Positions 52,095 through 61,355 of a stretch of 64,000 nt of DNA are shown here, piece after piece. Position numbers and translations under genes: made by a program. Every line of letters starts with the position of its first letter. Positions within the stretch are counted from its first letter, which is position 1. The notes below the pieces were generated by a model. The model did not search any database and was not told where the DNA came from. It saw only the letters and a list, made by a program, of their open reading frames with translations. The DNA is from Pseudomonas wadenswilerensis (GTDB taxonomy: Bacteria; Pseudomonadota; Gammaproteobacteria; Pseudomonadales; Pseudomonadaceae): positions 310,001 to 374,000 of the forward strand of contig NZ_UIDD01000008.1 in NCBI RefSeq assembly GCF_900497695.1. The letters are read 5' to 3'.

Positions 52095-52326
52095 GGGGGA
52101 GGGCTCCACGAATGATGGGCGGGACGGGATGCATCACTATTACCGTAGACGTTGCCGGATGTTTCTTGTCACTGCCTGCGACAACAGGCCGCACCCCGTA
52201 AATACTGGGATACAGACGTACGGGTCGCTGCGCGCTGGAACCTGCGTCCACCGCCATGACAAAATGCGAAGGTTTCTCGACATGCCCTCTATCCAGGGGC
52301 TGGCACCTTCCCAAAAGGATGGTTAC

Positions 52327-52938
52327 ATGACTGATTTACTGACCCGGCGCCAGGTTGTTGCCGGGATCAGCCTGCTGGGCCTCGGCGCCCTTGCAGGTTG
52401 CGACCCCCGTTCCGGAGGCGCGCTGGACTTCAAGTACGGCAAGGACATGAGCAACAAGATCCTCGGCCGTTCGTTCAAGCTCAAGGATACCCAAGGCAAC
52501 GTCCGAACCCTGTCGAGTTTCTGGGGTTCGATGCCGATGGTGTTCTTCGGTTTCACCCAGTGCCCGGCGGTGTGCCCGACCACCCTGGCGCGCGCGGCGC
52601 AGATCAAGAAGCTGATGGGCCGCGACGCCGGCTTCTTGCAGGTGGTGTTCATCAGCCTCGACCCCGAGCGCGATACCCCCGAGGTGCTCGACGCCTACGT
52701 CAAGGCGTTCGACCCGTCGTTCGTGGCGTTGTCCGGCACCCTTGAAGAAACCGCGGCGGCAGCCCGGGAGTTCGGGGTGTTCTACGAGAAGGTGCCAGCC
52801 GGCGATACCTATACCATCTCGCACACCTCGACCAGCTACGTCTTCGATTCCCGCGGCCAGCTGCGCCTGGGCCTGTCCCATTCGCTCAATGCAAAAGAGT
52901 GCGCAGAAGACCTGCTCACTGTCATGGAGGTGTGTTAA
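52327..52938 (+). CDS. SCO1/SenC copper chaperone lipoprotein
   Basis: A 203-residue thioredoxin-fold protein. The signal has a Tat-like TRRQ and a lipobox LAGC with Cys25, so it is probably a lipoprotein of the periplasmic face. The copper site is Cys79-x3-Cys83 (CPAVC) and His166 (TISHTS). SCO proteins deliver copper to the CuA centre of cytochrome c oxidase or reduce its thiols. The ATG at 52327 follows AAGGA. The stop overlaps the start of the next gene (TAATG), so this is an operon with PCu(A)C, its usual partner. Confidence 0.9.
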   Translation: MTDLLTRRQVVAGISLLGLGALAGCDPRSGGALDFKYGKDMSNKILGRSFKLKDTQGNVRTLSSFWGSMPMVFFGFTQCPAVCPTTLARAAQIKKLMGRDAGFLQVVFISLDPERDTPEVLDAYVKAFDPSFVALSGTLEETAAAAREFGVFYEKVPAGDTYTISHTSTSYVFDSRGQLRLGLSHSLNAKECAEDLLTVMEVC

Positions 52939-53411
52939 TGCTTCGCAACCCTGTCAAGCGTACCCTGGCCGCGCTGGCCCTGATCGGCCTCGCCTTGCCG
53001 GCCATGGCTGAAACCACCGTCAGCGACGCCTGGGCGCGGGCCACCGTGCCACACCAGAAGTCCAGCGGTGCCTTCATGATCCTCACTGCCAGCACTGACA
53101 GCAAGCTGCTCAGCGTGGCCTCGCCGGTGGCCAGGACCGTGCAGGTGCACCAGATGACCATGGAAAATGACGTGATGAAAATGGGCGAGGTCGACAGTGT
53201 GCCGCTGCCGGCAGGCAAGGCAGTGAGCCTCGACCCTAACGGTTATCACGTGATGCTCATGGACCTGAACCAGCAGCTCAAGGAAGGCGAGCAGGTACCG
53301 CTGACCCTGGTGGTCGAGGATGCCAAGGGCGTCAAGCAGAGCATTGAAGTGAAGGCGCCGGTGCGGGCGCTGAATGCTGAAGCCATGTCGGGCCACCAGC
53401 ACATGCATTGA
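52938..53411 (+). CDS. Periplasmic copper chaperone PCu(A)C
   Basis: A 157-residue exported protein with signal peptide (1-24, PAMAE) and the exact copper motif H71-x10-M82-x21-H104-x-M106. PCu(A)C binds Cu(I) and transfers it to cytochrome oxidase together with SCO, which is encoded directly upstream with a 1-base overlap. A His- and Met-rich tail (GHQHMH) may add a second copper site. A strong intrinsic terminator follows. Confidence 0.93.
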   Translation: MLRNPVKRTLAALALIGLALPAMAETTVSDAWARATVPHQKSSGAFMILTASTDSKLLSVASPVARTVQVHQMTMENDVMKMGEVDSVPLPAGKAVSLDPNGYHVMLMDLNQQLKEGEQVPLTLVVEDAKGVKQSIEVKAPVRALNAEAMSGHQHMH

Positions 53412-53433
53412 TCGCCGCCACGCGCTCGACAAC

Positions 53434-53472
53434 AAGCCAGGCTGCAGTCAAGAACCGCAGCCTGGCTTTTTT
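53434..53472 (+). terminator. Rho-independent terminator of the SCO-PCu(A)C operon
   Basis: AAGCCAGGCTGC (53434-53445) pairs with GCAGCCTGGCTT (53457-53468) and is followed by TTTTTT, the best-formed terminator in the window. Confidence 0.9.
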
Positions 53473-53515
53473 GTGCGTGACGTCAAAATATTTAAATCGT
53501 AATAGTATTTAATTC

Positions 53516-53534
53516 GCAATTACAAATCGTTACC
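53516..53534 (+). promoter_or_regulatory. Possible Fur box upstream of the siderophore receptor
   Basis: GCAATTACAAATCGTTACC matches the 19-bp Fur consensus at 11 of 19 positions by hand count and sits in a very AT-rich stretch (53485-53535) 40 bp before the receptor start. This is only a moderate match. Confidence 0.35.
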
Positions 53535-53573
53535 ATTTGCGCCCCTTTACAATCTTTACAAAAAAAGGAACGC

Positions 53574-55688
53574 ATGGTGGCTCTTTCGCGCATTCACCCG
53601 GCTTCTCTCTCCGTGCTCGGTGTCCTGGTCGTTCCAGCGCTGCACGCTGAAACCCTGGCTATTCCGGCAACCTCGGTCAACAGCAACTATGAAGAACAAA
53701 GCTACAAGGCCAGTGAAAGCCGCAGTGCGCTGAAAATCGACGCGCCACTGCGCGATATTCCGCAAACCGTCAACGTCGTGCCGCAAAGCGTGATCAAGGA
53801 TCAGGGCGCGCAATCGATGGAGGATGTGCTGAAGAACGTGCCGGGTATCGGCCTGTCCAACGGTGACGGCCAGCGCGACCAGGTGACGATTCGCGGTTTC
53901 AGTGCCATTGGCGACATGTATGTCGATGGCATGCGCGACGACGCCCTGTATTACCGCGATCTGTCCAATGTCGAGCGGGTCGAGGTGGTCAAGGGCCCGG
54001 CGGCCGTGCTCTATGGCCGTGGCTCCTCCGGCGGCCTGATCAACAGCGTGAGCAAGAAGCCCACCTTCAACCCGGTGCAGGAAGTGGGGGTCAGCTTCGA
54101 CAGCGAGGGCAAGCGCCGTACCCAGTTCGACACCGGCTGGGCCGACCAGCAGCAGGGTGACAAGGCGTTTCGCCTGACCGGCGCCCTGGAAGACAGCGAC
54201 ACCTTCCGCGACGATGGCTACATCGACCGCAAGGCCCTGGCACCCTCGGCCTACTTCAAGCTGTCCGATGACCTGGAACTGAACCTGGGCGCGACCTACC
54301 TGTACGACAAGCGCCTGATCGATTTCGGCATCCCGGCCCTGGGCAAGCGCCCGGTCGATGTCGATCGCGACAAGCGCTTCGGCGCCGGCGACCCGGATGA
54401 CGATTACGCCCGCAGCGAGGTGTTTTCCTTCAGCGCCGGCGTCGACTACCGGATCAATGACAGCTTCACCCTGAGCAACACCAGCCGCTACTACCACTAC
54501 GACCTGGACCGCAACAACACCTTGGCTGATTCCAGCCCGACCCGCTTCGTCACCGCTGCCAATGGTGAACTGCTGGTCAAGCTCAATCGCGGCAACGTGC
54601 AACGCACCGAAGACGGCTGGTTCAACCAGACCGAGCTCAAGCAGCAGGCCGTGCTGGCCGGCATGAACCACAACCTGTTGTACGGCGTGGAGCTCGGCCG
54701 TCAGGTCAAGGACCAGAGTGTGTTCAGCCAGAACAACGTGGCCCAGGTGCCGGTGTTCCGCGACGGCCTGGTCGATGTGCCGTTCCAGGCCAACCGCCAG
54801 ACCGCCAAGGGCACCACCACCCAGGACACCGCAGGTTTCTACGTACAGGACCTGATTGAGCTGGCGCCGCAGTGGAAGGCCCTGCTCGGGGTGCGTTACG
54901 ACGTGTTTGACCAGGAGTACGCCGACGACCTGACCCGCACCGACCTGTCGCGTACCGACACCACCTGGAGCCCGCGCATCGGCCTGGTCTACCAGCCGGA
55001 CGCGATCCAGTCCTATTACGTGTCGGTCAGCCGCTCCTACCAACCTTCGTCGGAAGTGTTCGCCCTCAGTGCCGGCAACCAGGGCCTGGAACCGGAAGAG
55101 ACCACCAACTACGAAATCGGCGCCAAGTGGGACTTGCTCGACAGCCGCCTGGCACTGACTGCGGCCTTGTTCCGCCTGGAACGCACCAACATGAAAACCA
55201 CCGACCCGGCCAACCCGGCGCAGCTGGTGCTGGCGGGTGAGCAACGTACCGACGGCTTCGAAGCGACGCTGAGCGGGCAACTGACGGACAAGTGGCAGGT
55301 CTACGGCGGCTTTGCCTTCCTCGATGCCGAAATCACCAAGTCCACCAGCCGCACCAACGGCGTGGCCAACGAAGGCCAGACCCCGACCCTGACCCCGCGC
55401 ACCAGCGCCAACCTGTGGCTGGTGCGCTCGTTGACCGAACACTGGCGTGTGGGCATGGGCGCCAACTATGTGGACGAGCGCTATACCGCGCTGGATAACG
55501 TCGTGGTGATGCCGTCCTACACCACCGTGGACGCTGCACTGCTGTACAACCAGCCGAAGTGGGACATGGCCCTGCGCCTGCGTAACGTCTTTGACCGCGA
55601 CTACTACGCCTCGGCCCACGGCTCGGTGGACCTGATCACCCCCGGGGCGCCTCGGACCCTGGAGCTGAGCACCAACTACCGCTTCTGA
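53574..55688 (+). CDS. TonB-dependent siderophore receptor (catecholate type)
   Basis: A 704-residue outer-membrane receptor with signal peptide (about 1-24, ALHAE), plug domain (PQSVIKDQGAQSMEDVLKNV, then RGFSAIGDMYVDGMRD and VEVVKGPAAVLYGRGSSGG) and a 22-strand barrel ending in Phe (STNYRF). The plug sequence is most like Fiu/Cir-type receptors for catecholate iron complexes. It has no regulator or synthesis genes beside it. A moderate Fur-box match is present upstream, consistent with iron repression. The exact ligand is unknown. Confidence 0.9.
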   Translation: MVALSRIHPASLSVLGVLVVPALHAETLAIPATSVNSNYEEQSYKASESRSALKIDAPLRDIPQTVNVVPQSVIKDQGAQSMEDVLKNVPGIGLSNGDGQRDQVTIRGFSAIGDMYVDGMRDDALYYRDLSNVERVEVVKGPAAVLYGRGSSGGLINSVSKKPTFNPVQEVGVSFDSEGKRRTQFDTGWADQQQGDKAFRLTGALEDSDTFRDDGYIDRKALAPSAYFKLSDDLELNLGATYLYDKRLIDFGIPALGKRPVDVDRDKRFGAGDPDDDYARSEVFSFSAGVDYRINDSFTLSNTSRYYHYDLDRNNTLADSSPTRFVTAANGELLVKLNRGNVQRTEDGWFNQTELKQQAVLAGMNHNLLYGVELGRQVKDQSVFSQNNVAQVPVFRDGLVDVPFQANRQTAKGTTTQDTAGFYVQDLIELAPQWKALLGVRYDVFDQEYADDLTRTDLSRTDTTWSPRIGLVYQPDAIQSYYVSVSRSYQPSSEVFALSAGNQGLEPEETTNYEIGAKWDLLDSRLALTAALFRLERTNMKTTDPANPAQLVLAGEQRTDGFEATLSGQLTDKWQVYGGFAFLDAEITKSTSRTNGVANEGQTPTLTPRTSANLWLVRSLTEHWRVGMGANYVDERYTALDNVVVMPSYTTVDAALLYNQPKWDMALRLRNVFDRDYYASAHGSVDLITPGAPRTLELSTNYRF

Positions 55689-55731
55689 CGCCAGTGCCGG
55701 GGCAGCGCAGCAGCGGCTGCGTTGCCCCGTT

Positions 55732-56259
55732 TCAACGCTGGCGCCGCCGGCCGGTGAGCATCGACAGCGGCAGGTTCTCCTTCAGCCGCCAGCTCTCGAA
55801 CAGCGCCGCCGCAATGTGCAGGCACACCAGCGCCAGCAGGACGTCGGCCATCAACTCATGGATATCGCGCAGGCCGTCTTCACCCCAGAAGTAATAGATC
55901 TCTTCCATCATGAAACCGCTGACGCCAAGGCCGGCCATCAGCAGCAACATCAGTACCATCACCAGTGCGCCCAACGGCGAATGCCCGAGGCGGTGGCAGT
56001 TTTCGCCGCGGTACAACGCCTGCAGGTGCCACTGCAGTCGCGTTGGCGTCGGCCAGAAGTCCGCCCAGCGCGCCGCCGGGGTGCCGACAAAGCCCCATAC
56101 GCTACGTAGCAGCACGATCGCCAGGCCGTAATAGCCCAGCCAGCGGTGCCAGCCGTCGCCTTCTTCAGTGAGAAAATAACCGCCGACAAACACCACCACC
56201 AGCGACCAGTGGCACAGGCGCACCACCGGGTCCCAGAGGCGCAGGCTATCGCCGCTCAC
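55732..56259 (-). CDS. Cytochrome b561 (di-heme membrane protein)
   Basis: A 175-residue protein with four hydrophobic helices and well-placed histidines for two b-type hemes: His17 (RLCHWS), His in HRWLGYYGL, His in GHSPLGALVM and His in LVCLHIAAALFE. It starts with GTG at 56259, one base after the stop of the PepSY gene, with a GA-rich ribosome site. Such proteins pass electrons across the inner membrane, often to reduce ferric-siderophore iron or periplasmic proteins. The adjacent siderophore receptor (convergent) makes a role in iron reduction plausible, but unproven. Confidence 0.85.
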   Translation of the reverse strand: MSGDSLRLWDPVVRLCHWSLVVVFVGGYFLTEEGDGWHRWLGYYGLAIVLLRSVWGFVGTPAARWADFWPTPTRLQWHLQALYRGENCHRLGHSPLGALVMVLMLLLMAGLGVSGFMMEEIYYFWGEDGLRDIHELMADVLLALVCLHIAAALFESWRLKENLPLSMLTGRRRQR

Positions 56260-56260
56260 T

Positions 56261-56524
56261 TCAGTCGATCTCTTCCTTCACCTTTTTGCCGGTGACCGGA
56301 TCGAAGTAGATCTCGACTTTTTTACCGTCCTTGTTCTTGCCGTAGATCTCGTAGCAGTTGCCATCGGTGACCTTGAACTTCTTGATCTCGTAGCCCTGTT
56401 TTTTCAGTTCTTCCTGGAAGTTGTTCTGGTCTTGCCATTGCACCTTGTCGGCGGTGCTGCATTCGGTCTTGGCCAGAACGGCCGGGCTTACGACGAGCAA
56501 TGAGACCAGTAGAAGCTGACGCAT
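56261..56524 (-). CDS. PepSY-domain periplasmic protein
   Basis: An 87-residue exported protein: signal peptide (1-18, PAVLAK), then a PepSY domain (EELKKQGYEIKKFKVTDGNC and YEIYGKNKDGKKVEIYFDP). The two cysteines (in KTECSTAD and GNCYEI) could form a disulfide. It directly precedes the cytochrome b561 gene with a 1-base gap, a common pairing in which PepSY proteins accompany b-type cytochromes. I start at 56524, because the sequence further upstream does not belong to it. Confidence 0.85.
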   Translation of the reverse strand: MRQLLLVSLLVVSPAVLAKTECSTADKVQWQDQNNFQEELKKQGYEIKKFKVTDGNCYEIYGKNKDGKKVEIYFDPVTGKKVKEEID

Positions 56525-56565
56525 GACGAGTCCTCGGGTTGTCGAACAGGGGTTGCCGATTGAGC

Positions 56566-57801
56566 TTATGCCAGGGTTGGCGACTTCGCTAGCGCCTCGT
56601 CCAGCAGCTCGATCCAGTGGCGCACCGGCGTGCGTCCGGCGCCGTCGAGGTGGGTCTGGCAGCCGATGTTGGCAGTGACGATCAGGTCCGGCTGGCCGCT
56701 TTCCAGGGCATCGAGCCTGTTGTCGCGCAACTGCCTGGCCAACGTCGGCTGGGTCAGCGAATAGGTGCCGGCCGAGCCGCAGCACAGGTGGCCGTCGGGC
56801 ACGTTGCTGAGGTTGAAACCCAGGCGCTTGAGCAGGGCTTCGACGCTGCCGCCAAGCTTCTGCGCATGCTGCAAGGTGCATGGGCAATGCACCGCCAGCA
56901 GCTGGCCGCTGTGGCAGGCCAGTGGTTCCAGGGGTTCGACGCTGATGACCTCGACCAGGTCCCTGGCCAGTTCGCTGACCCGCCGGGCTTTGGCGGCGTA
57001 CTGCGCATCGCCCTGCAGCAGCTTGGCGTACTCCTTGACGAAGGCGCCACAACCGCTGGCCGTCTGCACGATGGCTTCGGCACCGGCCTCGATGGCCGGC
57101 CACCAGGCGTCGATGTTGCGCCGGGCGCGCTCAAGGCCGCTGGCTTGTGCATCCAGGTGATAGTCGACAGCACCGCAGCAGCCGGCCTGGGGCGCCGCGG
57201 TGACGCTGATGCCCAGGCGATCGAGCACCCGCGCCGTGGCGGCGTTGGTGTTGGGTGACAGGGTCGGTTGCACGCAGCCTTCGAGCAGCAGTACGCGCCG
57301 GGGATGGCGGGGCTGTGGACGGGGTTGCGCGCGGGGCACCGAGCGCGGCAGCTTGGCCTTGAGCGGTGCCGGCAGCAGGCTGTCGACGCTGCGTCCCAGC
57401 TGCACCAGGCGCTTGAAGGTCGCCGGGTGGCTGGCCAGGTTGCGCAGCCCACGGCGCAAGGCCCGTTGCAGGGGCGGGCGAGGCACGGCCTGATCGACCA
57501 CGGCGCGGCCGATATCCAGCAGGTTGTGGTAATCGACGCCGGACGGGCAGGTGGTTTCGCAGTTGCGGCACGACAGGCAACGGTCCAGGTGCAGTTGGGT
57601 CTTGGCACTGGCGGGGTGGCCTTCGAGCACCTGCTTGATCAGGTAGATGCGTCCGCGCGGGCCGTCCAGCTCGTCGCCGAGCAGTTGGTAGGTCGGGCAG
57701 GTGGCATTGCAGAAGCCGCAGTGCACGCAGGTGCGCAGGATGCTTTCGGCTTCTTCGGCGCGGGCCAGGCGTTTGGCGGCATCGCTCAAGGTGGTTTGCA
57801 T
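56566..57801 (-). CDS. glcF: Glycolate oxidase iron-sulfur subunit GlcF
   Basis: A 411-residue protein with two [4Fe-4S] clusters near the N-terminus: C25-x2-C28-x2-C31-x3-C35 and C75-x2-C78-x2-C81-x3-C85. Two CCG-type (DUF224) domains follow, which bind a further cofactor. GlcDEF oxidises glycolate to glyoxylate at the membrane and feeds electrons to quinone. It lies 3 bp downstream of glcE and is the last gene of the contiguous operon; the usual glcG is not next to it. Confidence 0.95.
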   Translation of the reverse strand: MQTTLSDAAKRLARAEEAESILRTCVHCGFCNATCPTYQLLGDELDGPRGRIYLIKQVLEGHPASAKTQLHLDRCLSCRNCETTCPSGVDYHNLLDIGRAVVDQAVPRPPLQRALRRGLRNLASHPATFKRLVQLGRSVDSLLPAPLKAKLPRSVPRAQPRPQPRHPRRVLLLEGCVQPTLSPNTNAATARVLDRLGISVTAAPQAGCCGAVDYHLDAQASGLERARRNIDAWWPAIEAGAEAIVQTASGCGAFVKEYAKLLQGDAQYAAKARRVSELARDLVEVISVEPLEPLACHSGQLLAVHCPCTLQHAQKLGGSVEALLKRLGFNLSNVPDGHLCCGSAGTYSLTQPTLARQLRDNRLDALESGQPDLIVTANIGCQTHLDGAGRTPVRHWIELLDEALAKSPTLA

Positions 57802-57804
57802 GGC

Positions 57805-58860
57805 TCAGATCTCCGCGTACATCCGCCCGGGGTTGAAGATCCCTTGTGGGTCGAGGCGCTGCTTGAGTTGCTGGTGGTAGCGCAGCAAGGCTGCGGGCAG
57901 CGGCTGGAACGGGCTGTCGCTGGCGCTGTAGCAAGTGGCATGGCCGCCCAGGCGGCTGACAGCGGCGCGAATGGTCTCGGCCCGGGCCTCGGATTTGAGC
58001 CAGCGCTGGGCACCGGCCCAGTCCAGCAGTTGCGCGCCAGGCAGCGCCAGCGCCGGGCTGTTGTTGGGTAGCGACAAACGCCACAGCGGGCGCGGGTCGG
58101 CGAAAAAAGCCAGGCGACGGTTGTTCAGGTTTTGCCACCAGCTGGCCTCGAAACGCTCGCCACCGAGCCGGTCGCGGGCGGCCTTGACCGAGCCTTCGCC
58201 GCCCTCGAGGCGCAGGCGCAACACCGTGCCGTCATGGCAGGCGGCGCTGATCGGGATCGGTTGCTGGCCCCATTGCGCCAGCTTGAGCAGGGCCTGTTGC
58301 GGGTCGATGTGCAGGGCGATGTGCGCTTCGCTGCGCGGCTTGGGCAGCACCTTCAGCGACACTTCGCTGATCAGCCCCAGGCAGCCGAAACTGCCGGCCA
58401 TCAAGCGCGACAGGTCGTAACCGGCAACGTTCTTCATCACCTCGCCGCCAAAGCGCAGGTGCAGGCCCAGGCCGCTGATCACCCGGGTACCCAGCACATA
58501 GTCGCGCACCGAGCCTGCCCAGGGCCGGCGTGGCCCGGACAGGCCGGCAGCAACCATGCCGCCGAGGGTGGCGCCGTCGTCGCTGTGTGGCGGCTCGCAG
58601 GGCAGCATCTGCCCGGCGGCCTCAAGCGCAGCCGACAGCTCGTGCAGGGGCGTACCGGCACGGGCGGTAATCACCAGCTCGGTCGGGTCGTAGTTGACGA
58701 TGCCGCGGTGTTCACGGGTATCGAGCGCAACGCCGGCGACCTGCCGGCCGAGAAAGGCCTTGCTGGCGCCGCCGCGAATCTGCAACGGCGTGCCTTCGGC
58801 GCGGGCCTGGTTGACCTGCTCCAGCAGCGCCTGGCTGGCATCATTGTTGTGCGCAAGCAT
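57805..58860 (-). CDS. glcE: Glycolate oxidase FAD-binding subunit GlcE
   Basis: A 351-residue FAD-binding PCMH-type protein: LQIRGGASKAFLGRQVAG, GATLGGMVAAGLSGPRRPW and GGEVMKNVAGYDLSRLMAG. It is the smaller flavin subunit of the GlcDEF complex. Its start overlaps the glcD stop by 1 bp at 58860. The C-terminal half is shorter than in GlcD, as usual for this subunit. Confidence 0.94.
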   Translation of the reverse strand: MLAHNNDASQALLEQVNQARAEGTPLQIRGGASKAFLGRQVAGVALDTREHRGIVNYDPTELVITARAGTPLHELSAALEAAGQMLPCEPPHSDDGATLGGMVAAGLSGPRRPWAGSVRDYVLGTRVISGLGLHLRFGGEVMKNVAGYDLSRLMAGSFGCLGLISEVSLKVLPKPRSEAHIALHIDPQQALLKLAQWGQQPIPISAACHDGTVLRLRLEGGEGSVKAARDRLGGERFEASWWQNLNNRRLAFFADPRPLWRLSLPNNSPALALPGAQLLDWAGAQRWLKSEARAETIRAAVSRLGGHATCYSASDSPFQPLPAALLRYHQQLKQRLDPQGIFNPGRMYAEI

Positions 58861-60359
58861 CAGAAGCGCTCCAGGTCGGGGAAGGGCAGTTGCCCGGCGT
58901 GCACATGCATGGCGCCAAACTCGGCGCAGCGCTGCAGGGTGGGGATGTTCTTGCCGGGGTTGAGCAGGCCATGGGGGTCGAAGGCTGCCTTGACCGCGTG
59001 GAACAGGGTCAGCTCGTCGCTGCTGAACTGCGCGCACATCTGGTTGATCTTCTCGCGGCCCACGCCATGTTCGCCGGTGATGCTGCCGCCGACGCTCACG
59101 CACAGTTCGAGGATTTCGCCGCCAAAGGCTTCGGCCCGCGCCAGCTCGCCCGGCTGGTTGGCGTCGAAGAGGATCAGCGGGTGCATGTTGCCGTCGCCGG
59201 CATGAAAAACGTTGGCCACCCGCAGCGCGTACTTGTGCGACAGCGCAGCGATGCGCTGCAGCACATGGGGCAGCTCGCGGCGCGGGATGGTGCCGTCCAT
59301 GCAGTAGTAATCGGCAGAAATCCGCCCGACCGCCGGGAAGGCGTTCTTGCGCCCGGCCCAGAACTTCACCCGCTCCACTTCATCCCGGGCCTGGCGCACT
59401 TCGCTGGCGCCGGCCTGCTCGAGCAGGGCGCGAACCCGGTCGCAGTCGTCGTGCACATCGGCTTCGACGCCGTCCAGTTCGCACAGCAGGATCGCCTCGG
59501 CCTCCACCGGGTAGCCAGCATGAATGAAGTCTTCGGCGGCGCGGATGGCCAGGTTGTCCATCATCTCCAGGCCACCGGGAATGATCCCGGCCGCGATGAT
59601 ATCGCCGACCGCTCGGCCGGCCTTGGCCACCGAGTCGAAGGCCGCCAGCAGCACCTTGGCCACCTGCGGCTTGGGCAGCAGCTTGACCGTCACTTCGGTG
59701 ATGATCCCGAGCATGCCTTCGGAGCCGGTGAACAGCGCCAGCAGGTCGAAACCCGGGGCATCGAGGCTGTCGGCGCCGAGGGTCAGGCATTCGCCTTCGA
59801 CGGTGAGGATCTCGACCTTGAGCAGGTTGTGCACGGTCAGGCCGTACTTCAGGCAGTGCACGCCGCCGGCATTCTCGGCGACGTTGCCACCGATCGAACA
59901 GGCAATCTGCGACGACGGATCGGGCGCGTAGTACAGGTCAAAGGGCGCGGCGGCCTGGGAAATCGCCAGGTTGCGCACCCCAGGCTGCACCCGTGCCGTG
60001 CGGGCGACCGGGTCGATGGCGAGGATCTTGTTGAAGCGCGCCATCACCAGCAGCACGCCTTTCTCCAGCGGCAAGGCGCCGCCCGACAGGCCGGTGCCGG
60101 CACCGCGCGCGACCACCGGCACCTTGCGGGCAAAACACAGCTTGAGGATGCCCTGGACCTGTTCGAGGGTATGCGGCAGTACCACCAGCATCGGCGTGGT
60201 GCGGTAGGCCGAAAGGCCATCGCATTCGTAGGGCTTGAGGTCTTCCTCGGCGTGGAGGACATCGAGATCCGGCAGTTGTAGCTGCAAGGCCTGCAGCAGC
60301 GCCTGCTTGTCGACTGCGGGCAGGGCACCATCGACGTTTTCGTCGTAAAGGATATTCAT
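58860..60359 (-). CDS. glcD: Glycolate oxidase subunit GlcD (FAD)
   Basis: A 499-residue flavoprotein and main catalytic subunit: FAD-binding motif GAGTGLSGGALP, ICSIGGNVAENAGGVH-type loop and the C-terminal GGSITGEHGVGREK with the catalytic His. It is the first gene of glcDEF. No divergent glcC regulator lies upstream; the 133-bp gap to the next same-strand gene has no clear operator. Glycolate arises from aromatic or C2 metabolism and phosphoglycolate salvage. Confidence 0.95.
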   Translation of the reverse strand: MNILYDENVDGALPAVDKQALLQALQLQLPDLDVLHAEEDLKPYECDGLSAYRTTPMLVVLPHTLEQVQGILKLCFARKVPVVARGAGTGLSGGALPLEKGVLLVMARFNKILAIDPVARTARVQPGVRNLAISQAAAPFDLYYAPDPSSQIACSIGGNVAENAGGVHCLKYGLTVHNLLKVEILTVEGECLTLGADSLDAPGFDLLALFTGSEGMLGIITEVTVKLLPKPQVAKVLLAAFDSVAKAGRAVGDIIAAGIIPGGLEMMDNLAIRAAEDFIHAGYPVEAEAILLCELDGVEADVHDDCDRVRALLEQAGASEVRQARDEVERVKFWAGRKNAFPAVGRISADYYCMDGTIPRRELPHVLQRIAALSHKYALRVANVFHAGDGNMHPLILFDANQPGELARAEAFGGEILELCVSVGGSITGEHGVGREKINQMCAQFSSDELTLFHAVKAAFDPHGLLNPGKNIPTLQRCAEFGAMHVHAGQLPFPDLERF

Positions 60360-60492
60360 TGACGGCCAGTCACCGGAAGGTGCCAGAAGCTGCGGAAAAT
60401 CGAAGGCGAAGAACGGCGCCTGGTACCGGCGACCCAGGGTCTTGAAGGATCAACCTGAAGTGCGCCTACCACCCGCCGCCAGCCTCTGTGGG

Positions 60493-60717
60493 CTAGCGGA
60501 ACCGGGGCAGTGGGCGTTCAACGCTCAGCGAGGTGAGGGTTTTTCTGACCAGCTGATCGTCGGCTTCGACGGCCTTGAGGGTGTCGCGGATCTTGCCGGC
60601 CACCGGCACATCGCCCTGGCGGTCGATCCAGTCGGCAATCTCCTTGCACGCCGAAGCGAGCCGGGCCTGGCGCTGGTTGATCAGGTTAAGGGCTGTGGTG
60701 ATCTCTTTATCGGACAT
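60493..60717 (-). CDS. Small conserved-type protein of unknown function (74 aa)
   Basis: A 74-residue hydrophilic, mostly helical protein (MSDKEITTALNLINQRQARL at the start, basic RPLPRFR at the end) with a GGAGG ribosome site about 9 bp before the ATG. No signal peptide or known motif. It lies 133 bp upstream of glcD in the same direction but shows no functional link to glycolate. I do not recognise a family. Confidence 0.6.
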   Translation of the reverse strand: MSDKEITTALNLINQRQARLASACKEIADWIDRQGDVPVAGKIRDTLKAVEADDQLVRKTLTSLSVERPLPRFR

Positions 60718-60753
60718 GAGGGAATCCTCCATCTGCGCGAATAAAGTGTAGCA

Positions 60754-60772
60754 GCGCAGAAAAATCCTGCGC
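60754..60772. terminator. Stem-loop after the NADAR gene
   Basis: GCGCAG / CTGCGC stem with a 7-nt loop containing the A/T run, placed 8 bp after the NADAR stop (minus strand). Modest stem and no following U-run. Confidence 0.4.
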
Positions 60773-60779
60773 CGGGGCC

Positions 60780-61355
60780 TCAGCCGGCCAGGCGCTCGCG
60801 CACGCGCATCAACGCATAGCCGAGCAGGTTCAGGCCTTGCCACTGGCGTGGGTCAGCCGCTTGCGGCGCCTTGGCGTCCAGGCCGATGCCCCAGATGCGG
60901 TCCACCGGGCTGGCCTCGACCAGCACCTGGCCAGCGGTGGACAGCAAAAACGTGCGCAGCCCCGGGTTCTGTTCGAACTTGAGCAGGTTGGCCTGTTCGA
61001 CGATGGCCGAGCGCTCGGCCACCCAGGCGGCGTCATCGTACCCGGCGACTTCGCGGCCGAGCTTCTTGGCGTCAGCGGGCGTGCGCGCGGCGAGGATCTT
61101 CTCAAGGGTGGCCGGGTCGTCGAACAGCCGCGCCTTGCCGGCCATCATGTAGTGCTCGGCGCTGGGGTAGTGGATGCCCTGCTGCTTGAACCCGGCTTCG
61201 AACCACTGGCTGAAGCAGCTTTTGTCCGGCTTGCCCTCGACCTTTTGCCGGTGGCCCCAGAAGTACAGGTAGGAGGGCTCCAGGCCCTGGTCGAGGGCAG
61301 CGATCAGGCTGTCATTGTCGAGGATGTTGGCCAAAGCGGGGGAGGGGGCAGACAT
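60780..61355 (-). CDS. NADAR-family N-glycosidase (YbiA-like)
   Basis: A 191-residue NADAR (YbiA/RibX) protein. The conserved YLYFWGHRQ, SCFSQWF and YPSAEHYMMAGKARLF motifs mark the N-glycosidase domain. YbiA-type enzymes split N-glycosidic bonds in early riboflavin intermediates, limiting their toxicity, while other NADAR members remove ADP-ribose from nucleic acids. The start at 61355 is the ATG where similarity begins; an upstream ATG at 61388 is possible. It diverges from the sotB-like gene. Confidence 0.87.
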   Translation of the reverse strand: MSAPSPALANILDNDSLIAALDQGLEPSYLYFWGHRQKVEGKPDKSCFSQWFEAGFKQQGIHYPSAEHYMMAGKARLFDDPATLEKILAARTPADAKKLGREVAGYDDAAWVAERSAIVEQANLLKFEQNPGLRTFLLSTAGQVLVEASPVDRIWGIGLDAKAPQAADPRQWQGLNLLGYALMRVRERLAG

